Below are positions 1 through 35,204 of a stretch of 64,000 nucleotides of DNA, in pieces; position 1 is the first letter of the stretch, and each line of letters starts with the position of its first letter. The position numbers and the translations under genes are program-made. The DNA comes from Flaccisagitta enflata (lineage: Eukaryota; Chaetognatha; Sagittoidea; Aphragmophora). The stretch spans positions 11,470,001 through 11,534,000 of the forward strand of contig OZ231127.1 in NCBI GenBank assembly GCA_965153355.1, in the 5' to 3' direction. The notes under the pieces were generated by a model that was not told where the DNA came from, did no database searches, and saw nothing but the letters and a program-made list of their open reading frames with translations.

Positions 1-700
1 AATTTTGAGTCTACACTGAAAATTTGAGGCTTTACCTCCCAGGCATTCAGTCACAATGAAATTTTACATTTCGTCAGTCCTGAAGTGTGAACAGAATTGA
101 TACGCTCGTTGGACGATCTTCGTAGTTATTTTCTTCTTAGCGGAAGTCAAGATTTCGCGGACTTTGAAGAAAAAAAAATCAATTTGTCCAATTTACAAAA
201 ATGCCCATATCTCATGAACCCTTTGAGCTACACCCATGATTTTTTGCGGGAAAACAGACTTTACCAAGAGAGATCAGGACAAAAAAAAAGGAGGTCTTCT
301 AAAGATGAGTCCAATCAGCCCAACCAGCCCAACCAACCTACCAGATGAAAAAACAAAAAAGTGGCATAACTTTTGAATGAGTTAGCCGATTTGGCTGAAA
401 TTTTGCATGAAAGTTGTTGAAGAGTATCTACATTACTAGTATGAAGAAGAGCTTGGCCAAACAAATTTATACAGCACTGCCCAGCCAACCAAAAATGGTG
501 CTTATAGAGATTTTTTGAAAATTCATGAAATTTTGATTTTTTTTTTCATGAAACACCATCATACTATTGCGTTTAAACATAATTTAAGTAAAAAACATTC
601 TCATATTGATTTTTTGCTACAATATGCTTAATTTTGTATTTTTTTGTGTACAAAATCTGTCTAATTAAGCTTAATTTGCATGAAAAATGAGCTCAGTTAA
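1..700 (+). repeat. Left arm of a long divergent inverted repeat
   Basis: This stretch is related, in opposite orientation, to about 3,590-4,400. Shared landmarks in order are a segment around 60-160, a run of AACCAGCC/AACCAACC words near 315-345, and a segment around 480-690. The arms are clearly homologous but diverged, with many substitutions and indels, so they are old. The left arm may begin before the window. It could be a long-TIR (foldback) transposon or two independent copies in opposite orientation. Confidence 0.55.
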
Positions 701-1240
701 CAAAATTCTTCTATGAATTCGTATATTTAACTTCATAAGCTATGCAGTAATGTATAATTTTGTTGAATTTGAATCATTAAAAAAACGGCTAGTTCTACCC
801 CTGCTCACTTGCCGTTTCTTGACATTTGCCTATATTCAATATTCATTGTGGTTAAAAGCAAGGCTTAGGGGAGCACATAGAATTGACAGTCATAATTGAT
901 CTTAAACAATTTTCAAGGAGGGGAGAAATATGATATATAGACACATTAAAGTTATTTTGAAATGTTCAAAGACCCATGATAAAAGAATAACTGTCACTAA
1001 AGTTTGTAAAACTACATGTTTAAGCAAATAAAAAATCTAACATATTTGGGAGGTTTTTTCATGATTTTCTTTTTAAAAAACTAGCCAACTAGTACACTGT
1101 CTATATACTTTTGCTCTAGATAGTATGTTGAATGGCCATAACCTCCCCTCCGCCAACAAATGGTTAATAACTGATAAGAGGGAAGAATTTATCGTAACAA
1201 TGCTGTTGTTTGTGTTATTTTTAACATTACTGTTGTTCAG

Positions 1241-25381
<24,141 letters not shown>

Positions 25382-25432
25382 TGAACCTCTTGCAATTGCA
25401 ACTCAAACTTACTCGATGTGATAACAGTTTTT

Positions 25433-25593
25433 AGTCGCGGACTAGCGACTCTATAGGAGGCTTTGTCTGTCCGTCCGTCCGTCCGTCCGTCCGTCCGTCG
25501 ATCCGTCGGTAATGATCGAGCTCGAAAACGCGCATTTCCGCCCCTGCCCACCCGTCCGCGACAGGTATTTATTGGCCGTGCATCCGGCCTTGT
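25433..25593 (+). mobile_element. GTCGCG-hairpin element just after the WD40 stop
   Basis: AGTCGCGGACTAGCGACT with CTATAGGAGG, seven GTCC units and CTGCCCACCCGTCCGCGAC, ending CATCCGGCCTTGTT. It starts 52 bases after the WD40 stop codon, so it may lie in the 3' UTR. Confidence 0.78.
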
Positions 25594-25794
25594 TTTCTTA
25601 ATATTTTGCTCCGAAAGAATAGAGCTGATCTGTCGGACAAAGAACGTGGATATCATATATATTTTTGACATGTTTTGTCTTGCATTAGTCGCGGAATCGT
25701 GTGTTTATTACTCGCTTCGTACAATGCGTGGATTATGCGCAGCTTTGTTTTATTCTAGCTTTCTATTCTTTCATTCTGAATCGTTGTTTCATTC

Positions 25795-26025
25795 ATTTTC
25801 TCATTCTTTCATACAATAATAATGCATTCGACGATTCATTCATTCAACCATTCATTCATTCATTCGTAAAACCTTCATTAATTCAATTGCTGATTCATTC
25901 ATTCGTTCATTCATTCATTCGATCATTCATTCATTCATTCATTCATTCATTCATTTCATTGATTCATTCATAACGCATTCATTCTCTAATTGAATTGTTA
26001 ATTCATTCCTTCATTTTCATTCATC
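25795..26025 (+). repeat. (ATTC)n degenerate tetranucleotide repeat
   Basis: Irregular TTCATTCATTC array. Seen from the retrotransposon strand it is a (GAAT)n tract about 300 bp beyond the stop codon, so it could mark that element's 3' end, as short tandem tails do in several non-LTR families. Confidence 0.8.
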
Positions 26026-26326
26026 CTATTTCCGGTTGAGAAAACTTAGTCTGTGATGTTCCCGCTCAGATTTCTGAACTGTCACTGTCAAAATACCCTC
26101 GATCTATTGATAGTAGTAAGATTGTATTTTCATAAAAAAACACAAAAGAAGGATCCGCGCAACTCAACAGATTGTTGGATTATAAAAATTGCCGAAAGAC
26201 AATGACTACTCCTACACAGATCATCGTCACGCAGATCACAAATAAATAAAAAAAATCATAATCACAAAATGATTAAAACAGTAAATCAAAACAAAAGTAA
26301 GGATCAGTAACGTAGTATGCAGCCCT

Positions 26327-29300
26327 TTAACGGGCGATTAAAGGGTTGGTGACTGACCACGATGGTTCATTCCTAGCGGAGAATAAACTGTAAGAGGAAA
26401 GAAGCGCAGCTTTAGAACCATTTGCGATTAAAAGCTTAGTAGCACTTTTTGAGTCATTGCAAAACTCGTAAGCTAGGCATTTTAGGCGCGACTTGTTTTC
26501 TTTTGTAACTTGGCCTCTCGCTGTTACTTCAATGGAGTATTGAAAAACTTTGAATTCACGGGAGAGGTCGGAGACAAGAGGAGCATATTTACTCTCCTTA
26601 TATGTATGACTACGGGCCACGTTACAATCCCATGGGCAGGTCAATTCAAGCAGAGCGACACGTCGCGATGATCGGTCAATAAAAAACAAATCAGGCCTCA
26701 AAGACGTGACTAAAATATCGGGTGGGATAGTCCCACCATGAGGAGCCTGAAAACCATCCAAGTCAGAAAAAAACACGACCCCAGGTTTTAAACGAGGCAA
26801 TAAAATTTCAATGAAAGACCGGAGAACAGAGTTATGCCGCCACGTAAAACGGCCCTGTTCAAGAGCAGTGGAGCAATTAGACAGAACATGTGCAAGCGTC
26901 TGAATGTTCCCACAAAACGAACACCTATCATTTACCCTTTTACCCCATCTTTTAAGATTATCATAGGTAGGCAGAGTGTTTATCCCCGCATTTATGGCAA
27001 ATTTGAGAACTCCCTGAGGGATGTCCCACAGGTAGCTCTTCCAAGTAATACAACTATCCTCTTCCATCAACAATGCGAGATAATCACCCTGCATTATGTA
27101 GTGCCCGACCTTCTCCTTCCAAAAATCATCAACATGGCTCTGAACACCCCCCTGGATCTTACTCTTAAGTTGATTCTGAGTCAAAGCCCTTGAAGTAGGT
27201 GCAGAAGCATTAACAGCAGCCTCAACTGCTGCAACCTCCTCCACCAGTCCTTCCGGCAGGGGAGAAAATTGTTCAGATGAACCAAGAGAGAGATCCAGGG
27301 TATTCCCAACTACTTCCTGATTGTTAGGCGCGACCTGAGGAACAACCTCCGCCAAAACATCCCTTACGTAGGTCGCAGAGGAGAATTTCCGGCACCACTT
27401 TTCTTCTCTTTCTTCTTTTGAATCCAGAGCATGCCGCACACGATCGTCGCCAAATAACCTGATTTTAGACAAAGACAGAGCACGTGATTCCATGTATAAA
27501 TGACTAATCGACTTAATGTTAAGCCCATGGGCATCATGAACCAGGGCAAAAGATGCACCATTGGGGAGACCGAGCCATTTCTTAAGGTAACGATGGGTAA
27601 GGGCGTTCAAATCATTCAGCTGAGATAAGCATAAATCATGCACAGAAAAGACAAAGCGGTTTGCACCCAGAAAATACTCAGAATAAATCCTCACCTTGTA
27701 CTCATTCCTGATAAGAAGCGCATCAACATTCTTCAATTGATCACCGATTCTTTCCTTTATAATATTGGCCACAGAAGGGACCGAAAAATTAAAAGTATAA
27801 AAACCACCCAGAAATTTATGACACTTGTCATGCAAGATGGAGGAGATCTGAGCATCACCCAAGGAAAAAGGCAAATCCACAGATTTACCACTCTTTATCG
27901 ACAAAGACCGGCATTTCCGAGGCTTTAGCCTTAATCCCATGGATGATGTCAGATCCTGAAGACGTGTCATTAATTTCCGGTGCTTTCTGATGTCCCTGGT
28001 GATCAAATTAAAGTCATCAGCGAAAGGCAAAGTAATGTAAGGAATATCATTAAGACAATAACCATCACTCCCCTCGAATGTCTTCAAATCTTCCAGTATT
28101 GGATTAAAACAGATAAGGAATATAATCGGGCTGAGAGGGTCACCCTGAAATACCCCTTTTCTAAATTTAAACTCCTCAGAGACCCAATCGGAAGTTCGAA
28201 CTTTACCACTTAAATTCCCGTAAAGGGAAGAGATATAAGTCCTAACATTGGCGGGTAAATGCATCCTTTCCAAACAAACAGGTATCAAATCATGCGACAC
28301 ACTTCCAAATGCGTCCTCAAGGTCGAACCATGTCACATGCACAGTTCTATTGTTTGACTTAGCATGATTTATAATCTCCCTCATAACTAGATTATGATCC
28401 TCACAGCCAGATATTTTCTTCAAAAAAGCCTTCTGAGACTCTGAATCTAAGTAACTATTACCAATCAAAAAGGAACAAATACGATCACTTAATATCTGAT
28501 GGAAAACCTTACCAACACACGAGGTCAGAGCAATGGGGCGAAAATTAGAGGGGTCACCGATATCCCCCGCCTTGTGAATGAGAACGATCGATGATGACGC
28601 CCAGCCCTCCCAAGGGGTAGGAGAGGAAAGGAGAGTCTTGGTAAATAGAGTGGCGAGGAAGTGGTGAGTTGATTCCAGATTCTTTAAGTGTCCATTAAGA
28701 ATGCCATCGTCTCCAGGGGCACTGCTGGCCTTCTTTTTGGACAAAACAGATTTCACATCCCTTGGTCTTATGGGCCCCATATCAAACTCCTTATCACCCT
28801 CTGGCAATCTGGGGAACCAACTCACCGCTTCTTGAGCAACTGAGACAGGATTCGAATATCGATTACTGTACCACTCATCGGCAAAAGCCTTATCAAATGA
28901 CGGCCTTTTCTCACTATTACCAATTAAACCGTTAACAGCTTTCTGAGAAAAGGACCAGAAATCTTTTAAAAACATCTTCTCCTGTCCCTTAGTGTCGCTC
29001 GCTCGCTGTCTCTTTTCCCGCCCACTTCTGATGTGGCTAACAAGCCTAACAGCCTGGTAAAACTGAGCCCTGAGACCCTGTTCAACCCGGGCCCCTCTGC
29101 GAAAAACCAATCGCCGGAGCCTCTTTTTCTCGGCCTTGGCTTGAATAAAAGCCTCATCAGACGCGTCGATATTACCGCGTCTCCCCCCTCCCCCCCTCCC
29201 CTCACCTTGACTAAAGACATCATTTCCTTCAAGGAAGTCAGAAAGCAGTGTAGAAAAACCCTGCGCAGCTTCCGATGGGGAAATGGAATCTGAAGAAAGG

Positions 29301-29482
29301 GCGGAGTGGAGAGGCGCCAATCGAGCCTTGAAAGCCGCGTCATGAGATTGCCACTCACGCACCCCCAGTTGAGGGTGAACAAGACGACCATCGCATAACG
29401 CAACTGATAAAAAGAAAACAAGGACGGAAAGAAATTGGGGGGAAAAGGACGGGAAGGGTAGGGAAGGGAAAAGGGAAGGCAT
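26327..29482 (-). CDS. Non-LTR retrotransposon ORF, R2/NeSL-like (RT + endonuclease)
   Basis: An uninterrupted frame of 1,051 residues from the first ATG at 29,482; the frame stays open about 22 codons upstream but without an ATG. Reverse transcriptase spans about residues 250-560: APGDDGI (255), FRPIAL (314), motif A DLEDAFG (387), motif B QGDPLSP (446), catalytic FADD (487) and KFLGG (556). A thumb/linker region follows. A C-x2-C-x7-H-x4-C knuckle (854-870) precedes a restriction-like endonuclease with RPD (929) and ELTCPWD (946). RT followed by CCHC and a PD-(D/E)xK-type endonuclease is the layout of R2, NeSL and related early-branching LINEs, which nick target DNA and prime reverse transcription there. 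No N-terminal DNA-binding zinc fingers were seen; instead residues 12-30 are hydrophobic. No frameshift or stop, so it may be recent. Confidence 0.9.
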   Translation of the reverse strand: MPSLFPSLPFPSFSPQFLSVLVFFLSVALCDGRLVHPQLGVREWQSHDAAFKARLAPLHSALSSDSISPSEAAQGFSTLLSDFLEGNDVFSQGEGRGGGGRRGNIDASDEAFIQAKAEKKRLRRLVFRRGARVEQGLRAQFYQAVRLVSHIRSGREKRQRASDTKGQEKMFLKDFWSFSQKAVNGLIGNSEKRPSFDKAFADEWYSNRYSNPVSVAQEAVSWFPRLPEGDKEFDMGPIRPRDVKSVLSKKKASSAPGDDGILNGHLKNLESTHHFLATLFTKTLLSSPTPWEGWASSSIVLIHKAGDIGDPSNFRPIALTSCVGKVFHQILSDRICSFLIGNSYLDSESQKAFLKKISGCEDHNLVMREIINHAKSNNRTVHVTWFDLEDAFGSVSHDLIPVCLERMHLPANVRTYISSLYGNLSGKVRTSDWVSEEFKFRKGVFQGDPLSPIIFLICFNPILEDLKTFEGSDGYCLNDIPYITLPFADDFNLITRDIRKHRKLMTRLQDLTSSMGLRLKPRKCRSLSIKSGKSVDLPFSLGDAQISSILHDKCHKFLGGFYTFNFSVPSVANIIKERIGDQLKNVDALLIRNEYKVRIYSEYFLGANRFVFSVHDLCLSQLNDLNALTHRYLKKWLGLPNGASFALVHDAHGLNIKSISHLYMESRALSLSKIRLFGDDRVRHALDSKEEREEKWCRKFSSATYVRDVLAEVVPQVAPNNQEVVGNTLDLSLGSSEQFSPLPEGLVEEVAAVEAAVNASAPTSRALTQNQLKSKIQGGVQSHVDDFWKEKVGHYIMQGDYLALLMEEDSCITWKSYLWDIPQGVLKFAINAGINTLPTYDNLKRWGKRVNDRCSFCGNIQTLAHVLSNCSTALEQGRFTWRHNSVLRSFIEILLPRLKPGVVFFSDLDGFQAPHGGTIPPDILVTSLRPDLFFIDRSSRRVALLELTCPWDCNVARSHTYKESKYAPLVSDLSREFKVFQYSIEVTARGQVTKENKSRLKCLAYEFCNDSKSATKLLIANGSKAALLSSYSLFSARNEPSWSVTNPLIAR

Positions 29483-30142
29483 GGTGAGACAACAAATACA
29501 ATTATTATGGAGATCCGATCGGCCGCGGCAATCCGCGAAGAAAAACAAAACGTAAATTGCTATTGTAGGTTTACAATCAATGGAAAGACATTAGACAACG
29601 ATATAAATCCAGGTATACACAGATACAAAGGAAGGAAGAGAAAAAAAAGATCAAAACGAACAAACACGCGCGGACAGCGGAGAGACAGAGACAGACAAGC
29701 AGAGAGACGGAATTATGAAGAAAGAGAGAGGCAGGCGGAGAGAGAGACGGATAGAAACAAAAAAAAACAAAAAAAACAAAAACAAAATGGAGCAGACAGA
29801 CAGAAAGAGAAAAGAGAGAGAGAGAAAAAGGAACGACAAAGAACCAAGAGAGCAAAATAAAAGAACGAAAAGAGAGAAGAAAATGAGAAAAGGGGGGAGA
29901 AGGAAAGGGAAAAAAAGAATGAAGAGAAAAGAAAAGAACGCAGCAAATCAAAATAGGGAAGAAAAAAAGGATGGATCAATAAGCAATCACAATAGAAAAC
30001 GAACAATTATACCAAATGCAATGACACAAAAATTAAGCAATGACAGGAATGAGTACGATTATGTTAAACATAGCTGAAGAATATCATCTACGAAAACTTA
30101 ACTGAATGAAAATCCGACTTCAAGCAAGACCGAATCCACGAC
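29483..30142 (-). other. Probable 5' region of the retrotransposon, strand-asymmetric
   Basis: About 29,620-29,960 is almost purely A and G on the plus strand (GAGAGACAG, GAAAAAG words), therefore a polypyrimidine tract on the element's sense strand. Open frames here reflect base composition. Assignment to the element's 5' UTR is inference from position. Confidence 0.45.
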
Positions 30143-30395
30143 GGAATCCTGGCGTAGTGAGGACGGTGGCGTAGCGAGGACCGTGGCGTAGTGAGAACCG
30201 AGACGTAGCGAGAACCGTGACGTGGCGAGGACCGTGGCGTAGCGAGGACCCTGGCGTAGCGAGGAACGTGGCGTAGCAAGGACCGTGATGTAGCGAGGAC
30301 CGTGACGTAGCGAGGACCGTGACGTAGCGAGGACCGTGACGTAGCGAGGACCGTGACGTATTGAGGACCGTGACGGAAGGAGGATCGTGTCGTGA
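30143..30395 (+). repeat. 17-bp tandem repeat, about 15 copies
   Basis: Units close to GAGGACCGTGACGTAGC, with GGCG/GACG variation, repeat at a 17-bp period. It lies upstream of the retrotransposon ORF; whether it belongs to the element's 5' end is not known. Confidence 0.92.
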
Positions 30396-30941
30396 GAGTA
30401 TATGGCGTCGAGGATTCGAATCAAGGGAGACGTTATGACACAACGTTATGAGAGAGGGAATGAGACGACGAAAAACGATGGATGGGGAATAAAACAGTTT
30501 TTTTTTCCGTATGTATAAATGGGGAGGGAAAGGCGGGGAAAAAACGAACCGAAAATGACAATGTTAATGACACAGCGATCAATGACAAGATACGGCGTTG
30601 GCGATATGGATTAAAATGACGTTCTGTGGACAAAAAGAATTGAAAAGGAATACAGTACCCGACATATTTCATTTATTAAAAATAAGACTTTACTAGTTTG
30701 CATTGCGCAATTTGGTTGGCATAACATTAACAGGTCAAATCAGCGAGTTAGATGTACCAGATAATACTCTGAGAATCGGCAGGTCAAGATAGAGACAAGG
30801 GAAGCATATAAAAAGATCAATTGTCTTAGTTTCTTTATGAGAGGGTCCGTCCGTCCGTCCATCCGTCCATCGGTTTGTCAGTTACGACGGAATCGCGGGG
30901 AATCAGCTCTAGTCGCCCGATCGGTGACTCATGGTAGATGA
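30396..30941. other. Unassigned spacer
   Basis: Contains a short GTCCGTCCGTCCATCC tract at about 30,845, a GTCGCG-family remnant. Any distal DRC2 exon would have to lie here or further left; none was recognised. Confidence 0.35.
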
Positions 30942-33300
30942 TCATTGTTCATTTTCCCCTTCATTGTCATCTTGCCCTTTTGAAGCTTTTGTTCTGCAAC
31001 CGTTCCCTGTCAGTTAAAGTCTTTCATTGTTGTTCATTTTCCACTTCATTGTCATCTTGCCCCCTTGAAGCTTCTGTTCTGTGACCGTTTCCTCTTAATC
31101 GATGTCTATTTTTGTTGTTCATCTTCCACTTCATGGTTATCTTGCCCCCTTGAAGCTTCTGTTCTGTTCCGTTTCCTCTTAGTCTTAATCGATGTCTATC
31201 AATGTTGTTCATCTTCCACTTCATGGTCATCTTGCCCCCTTGAAGCTTCTGTTCCGCGACCGTTGTCTCTAAATCAAAGTCTTTCATTGTTGTTCATTTT
31301 CCACTTTATTGTCATTTTGCCCCTTGGATTTCCTGTTCTGCAACTGTTCCCTGTTAGTTAAAGTCTATCATTGTTGTTCATCTTCCACTTCATGGTCATC
31401 TTGCCCCTTGAAGCTTCTGTTCCGCAACAGTTTTCTCTAAATCAAAGTCTATCAGTGTTGTTTATCTTCCACTTCATTGTCATTTTGCCCCCTTGTAGCT
31501 TCTGTTCTGCGACCATTCCCTGTAAGTTAAAGTATTTCATTGTTGCTCATTTTCCACTTCATGGTCATCTTGCCCCCTTGGAGCTTCTGTTTTGCGACCG
31601 TTTTGTCTAAATCAAAGTCTATCATTGTTGTTCATCTTCCACTTCATTGTCATCTTGCCCCCTTGGAGTTTCTGTTCCGCGACCGTTCCCTCTCAGTTAA
31701 AGTCTATCATTGTTGCTCATTTTCCACTTCATGGTCATCTTGCCCCCTTGGAGCTTCTGTTTTGCGACCGTTTTGTCTAAATCAAAGTCTATCATTGTTG
31801 TTCATCTTCCACTTCATTGTCATCTTGCCCCCTTGGAGTTTCTGTTCCGCGACCGTTCCCTCTCAGTTAAAGTCTATCATTGTTGTTCATCTTCCACTTC
31901 ATGGTCATCTTGCCCCCTTGGAGTTTCTGTTCTGCGACCGTTTTGTCTAAATCAAAGTCTATCATTGTTGTTCATCTTCCACTTCATTGTCATCTTGCCC
32001 CCTTGGAGTTTCTGTTCCGCGACCGTTCCCTCTCAGTTAAAGTCTATCATTGTTGTTCATATTCCCCTTCATTGTCATCTTGCCCCCTTGGAGCTTCCGT
32101 TCTGCGACCGTTTTGTCTAAATCAAAGTCTATCATTGTTGTTCATCTTCCACTTCATTGTCATCTTGCCCCCTTGGAGTTTCTGTTCCGCGACCGTTTTG
32201 TCTAAATCAAAGTCTATCATTGTTGGTCATCTTCCACTTCATTGTCCTCTTGCCCCCTTGGAGTTTCTGTTCCGCGACCGTTTTGTCTAAATCAAAGTCT
32301 ATCATTGTTGTTCATCTTCCACTTCATTGTCATCTTGCCCCCTTGGAGTTTCTGTTCCGCGACCGTTTTGTCTAAATCAAAGTCTATCATTGTTGTTCAT
32401 CTTCCACTTCATTGTCATCTTGCCCCCTTGGAGTTTCTGTTCCGCGACCGTTTTGTCTAAATCAAAGTCTATCATTGTTGTTCATCTTCCACTTCATTGT
32501 CATCTTGCCCCCTTGGAGTTTCTGTTCCGCGACCGTTTTGTCTAAATCAAAGTCTATCATTGTTGTTCATCTTCCACTTCATTGTCATCTTGCCCCCTTG
32601 GAGTTTCTGTTCCGCGACCGTTTTGTCTAAATCAAAGTCTATCATTGTTGTTCATCTTCCACTTCATTGTCATCTTGCCCCCTTGGAGTTTCTGTTCCGC
32701 GACCGTTTTGTCTAAATCAAAGTCTATCATTGTTGTTCATCTTCCACTTCATTGTCATCTTGCCCCCTTGGAGTTTCTGTTCCGCGACCGTTTTGTCTAA
32801 ATCAAAGTCTATCATTGTTGGTCATCTTCCACTTCATTGTCATCTTGCCCCCTTGGAGTTTCTGTTCCGCGACCGTTTTGTCTAAATCAAAGTCTATCAT
32901 TGTTGTTCATCTTCCACTTCATTGTCATCTTGCCCCCTTGGAGTTTCTGTTCCGCGACCATTTTGTCTAAATCAAAGTCTATCAGTATTGTTCATCTTCC
33001 ACTTCATTGTCATCTTGCCCCCTTGGAGTTTCTGTTCCGCGACCGTTTTGTCCTAATCAAAGTCTATCATTGTTGTTCATCTTCCACTTCATTGTCATCT
33101 TGCCCCCTTGGAGCTTCTGTTCCGCGACCGTTTTCTCTAAATCAAAGTCTATCATTGTTATTCATCTTCCACTTCATGGTCATCTTGCCCCCTTGAAGCT
33201 TTTGTTCTGCAGCCATTCCCTCTCAGTTAAAGTCTATCATTGTTGTTCATCTTCCACTTCATTGTCATCTTGCCCCCTTGGAGTTTCTGTTCTGCGACCG
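30942..33300 (-). repeat. 85-bp minisatellite derived from the DRC2 last exon
   Basis: About 28 tandem units; those between 32,100 and 33,050 are nearly identical at an 85-bp period, and the outer ones diverge. On the DRC2 strand each unit reads GTCGCGGAACAGAAACTCC, then AAGGGGGCAAGATGACAATG, then GAAGATGAACAACAATGATA. The first part is the coding sequence of the last DRC2 exon (VAEQKLQGGK...). The array begins inside that exon and extends about 2.3 kb downstream. Confidence 0.95.
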
Positions 33301-35173
33301 TTTCGGCTCCGACTGCGATGCCTTTCAAGTATTCGTTGACCATCGCTTTCAAAGCCGAGTTTTCCGCTTCCGCTTCCGACTTTTCAGCCGCCAAACCGGC
33401 AACTTCCAAATCAACCTGTTGACAACATAGACTATCATAGAGTATTGCAAAAAAATCACCGGTGAATAATTGGAAGCGTGCCTCTGGTCTTGAATAAGTG
33501 AGTGAATAAAGAAAAAACGTATGAATAAATGAAAGAATGAATAAATAATATAAATAGATGCATGAATCAATCAATCAATCAGTGAAGGAGAATGTCACTA
33601 GGGCATTTGGGCAGGAAAAGTGAGCTCAAAACGCTCAAAAACGATGAAAAAGTAAAATGGGACCAACCGATGGACGGACGGAAGGAGGGATAGAGCGGTG
33701 TGTAGAGTCGCGTAGCACGCGACTAAAAAAGGTGGAAAAAAAGGTCCTCAGTGAAAAACGAGGTCGCTAGACCAACGTCGCGTGCATCGGCACTTTCAAA
33801 AAAAAAAGTCGGACACACAGACTGACAAACTTTTTTTTTCAAAAAAGACATTTGAACTAGCTGTATACTCTCAAAAGTTTCTTCCCTCACCTTCAGAAAC
33901 ATAAAAACCGCGATAAAAAGCCTTCAAAACAACTTTGTGGTGGACATGGACGGATGGACTGACGGACCAACGGTCCAACCTGAAAGTGGCTTATCGAGTC
34001 ACTTGCACGCAAGTAAAAATGTACCTTCGCCACCCGACGCCAAAATAGATTCATTTCGTGAAGGAAGTGATCCGCCAAACGATTCACCGCGCAAGAAGAA
34101 CCGGCCATCGAATCCAGAACATCTCTTTCACCACCGCCGCCAATTCCTCCTCCTCCTCCTCTTCCTTTGGCCGTCGACGCCTCGTCGATGGCGTCGCTGA
34201 TAGCTTCCAACTCGACTGTGGAGAGGCTCGTCGGCGGCCACGGAAGCACCTTCTCCTCCTGAGTCTCCAATTTGCGGCAGAATTCCGCCAACAGCAACAA
34301 ATCTTCTCCGCGCTTCTTTTGCTGTTTCAATTCTTCGATTGATTGATTCGATTCCACGACCATTTTTCGCGTGACGCGAGCGTGACTTTTCCGGACTATT
34401 TTTTTTTTGTTGTTGTGTAGCAATTTTTTGAGGTCTTTTCCATTTCATGGTGGATATATAATTATATTTCGCGGTTGGGGTTACCACGATGCGTCTTAGA
34501 TTTTGGGTCATATTATTTATTTGAAAAAAACGAACACAGGGCAACAGTAGCGGACTTGCGGACAGTTGGGCAGGGGCAGTCCTACAAGTACAAACGAGCC
34601 CTACTCAAAGGCAAAAGTAGCGGAAAGGGCAAATGAAATGGAACTTTTTTATCGGTCCCAAATTGGCACTATAGCCAAAGCCATACCCTCTTGCATATAA
34701 CGTAAACTGATACTATCGTGAAAAAGTTAAGGCTCTACTATTTTACTATAGTCTTTTGATTTTCAATTAATATTCCTTAAAAACAAAATGGAAAGGACCT
34801 TTTTCCAGCGTTGCTTTTTCCTCTTTGAGTTTTGAGACGAGTGACTTTTTCTCAACTTCGATTCTTTCGTTCTTCTTTTCGAATTCCGCCACCATTTTGT
34901 TGTATTCAGACTTCAGTTTGTCGAATTCGACCTCGAGCCTGTGGATCAAAGACAGGTATTTACGAAGAAAATTGATGAGTCTGTCAACTGAGATCGTCTG
35001 TATTACGTATCATTATCAAATTATGGTACATCCATCTTTAGTGGATTAGCTCCCTCAGTTTGAGTTACCTAAGTCACAATCTTCTTGGCCGCCTTATGCC
35101 TTGCGTCTGTCTGTCAGTCTTTTTTTCTGTCAGTCAGTCAATCTCTCAGTATCTCTCAGAGTCTCTCTCTCTC

Positions 35174-35204
<31 letters not shown>

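Noticed and set aside
29507-30077. Lys/Arg-rich plus-strand ORFs beside the retrotransposon
   Set aside because: Purine-rich composition explains open frames in several phases; no domain or splice evidence.
31540-33196. Overlapping plus-strand ORFs of 72-136 codons
   Set aside because: They are the same satellite read repeatedly on the antisense strand; no start or splice context.
30942-33300. CRISPR-like regular array
   Set aside because: The whole 85-bp unit is repeated with no variable spacers, and its sequence comes from a DRC2 exon in a eukaryotic setting.
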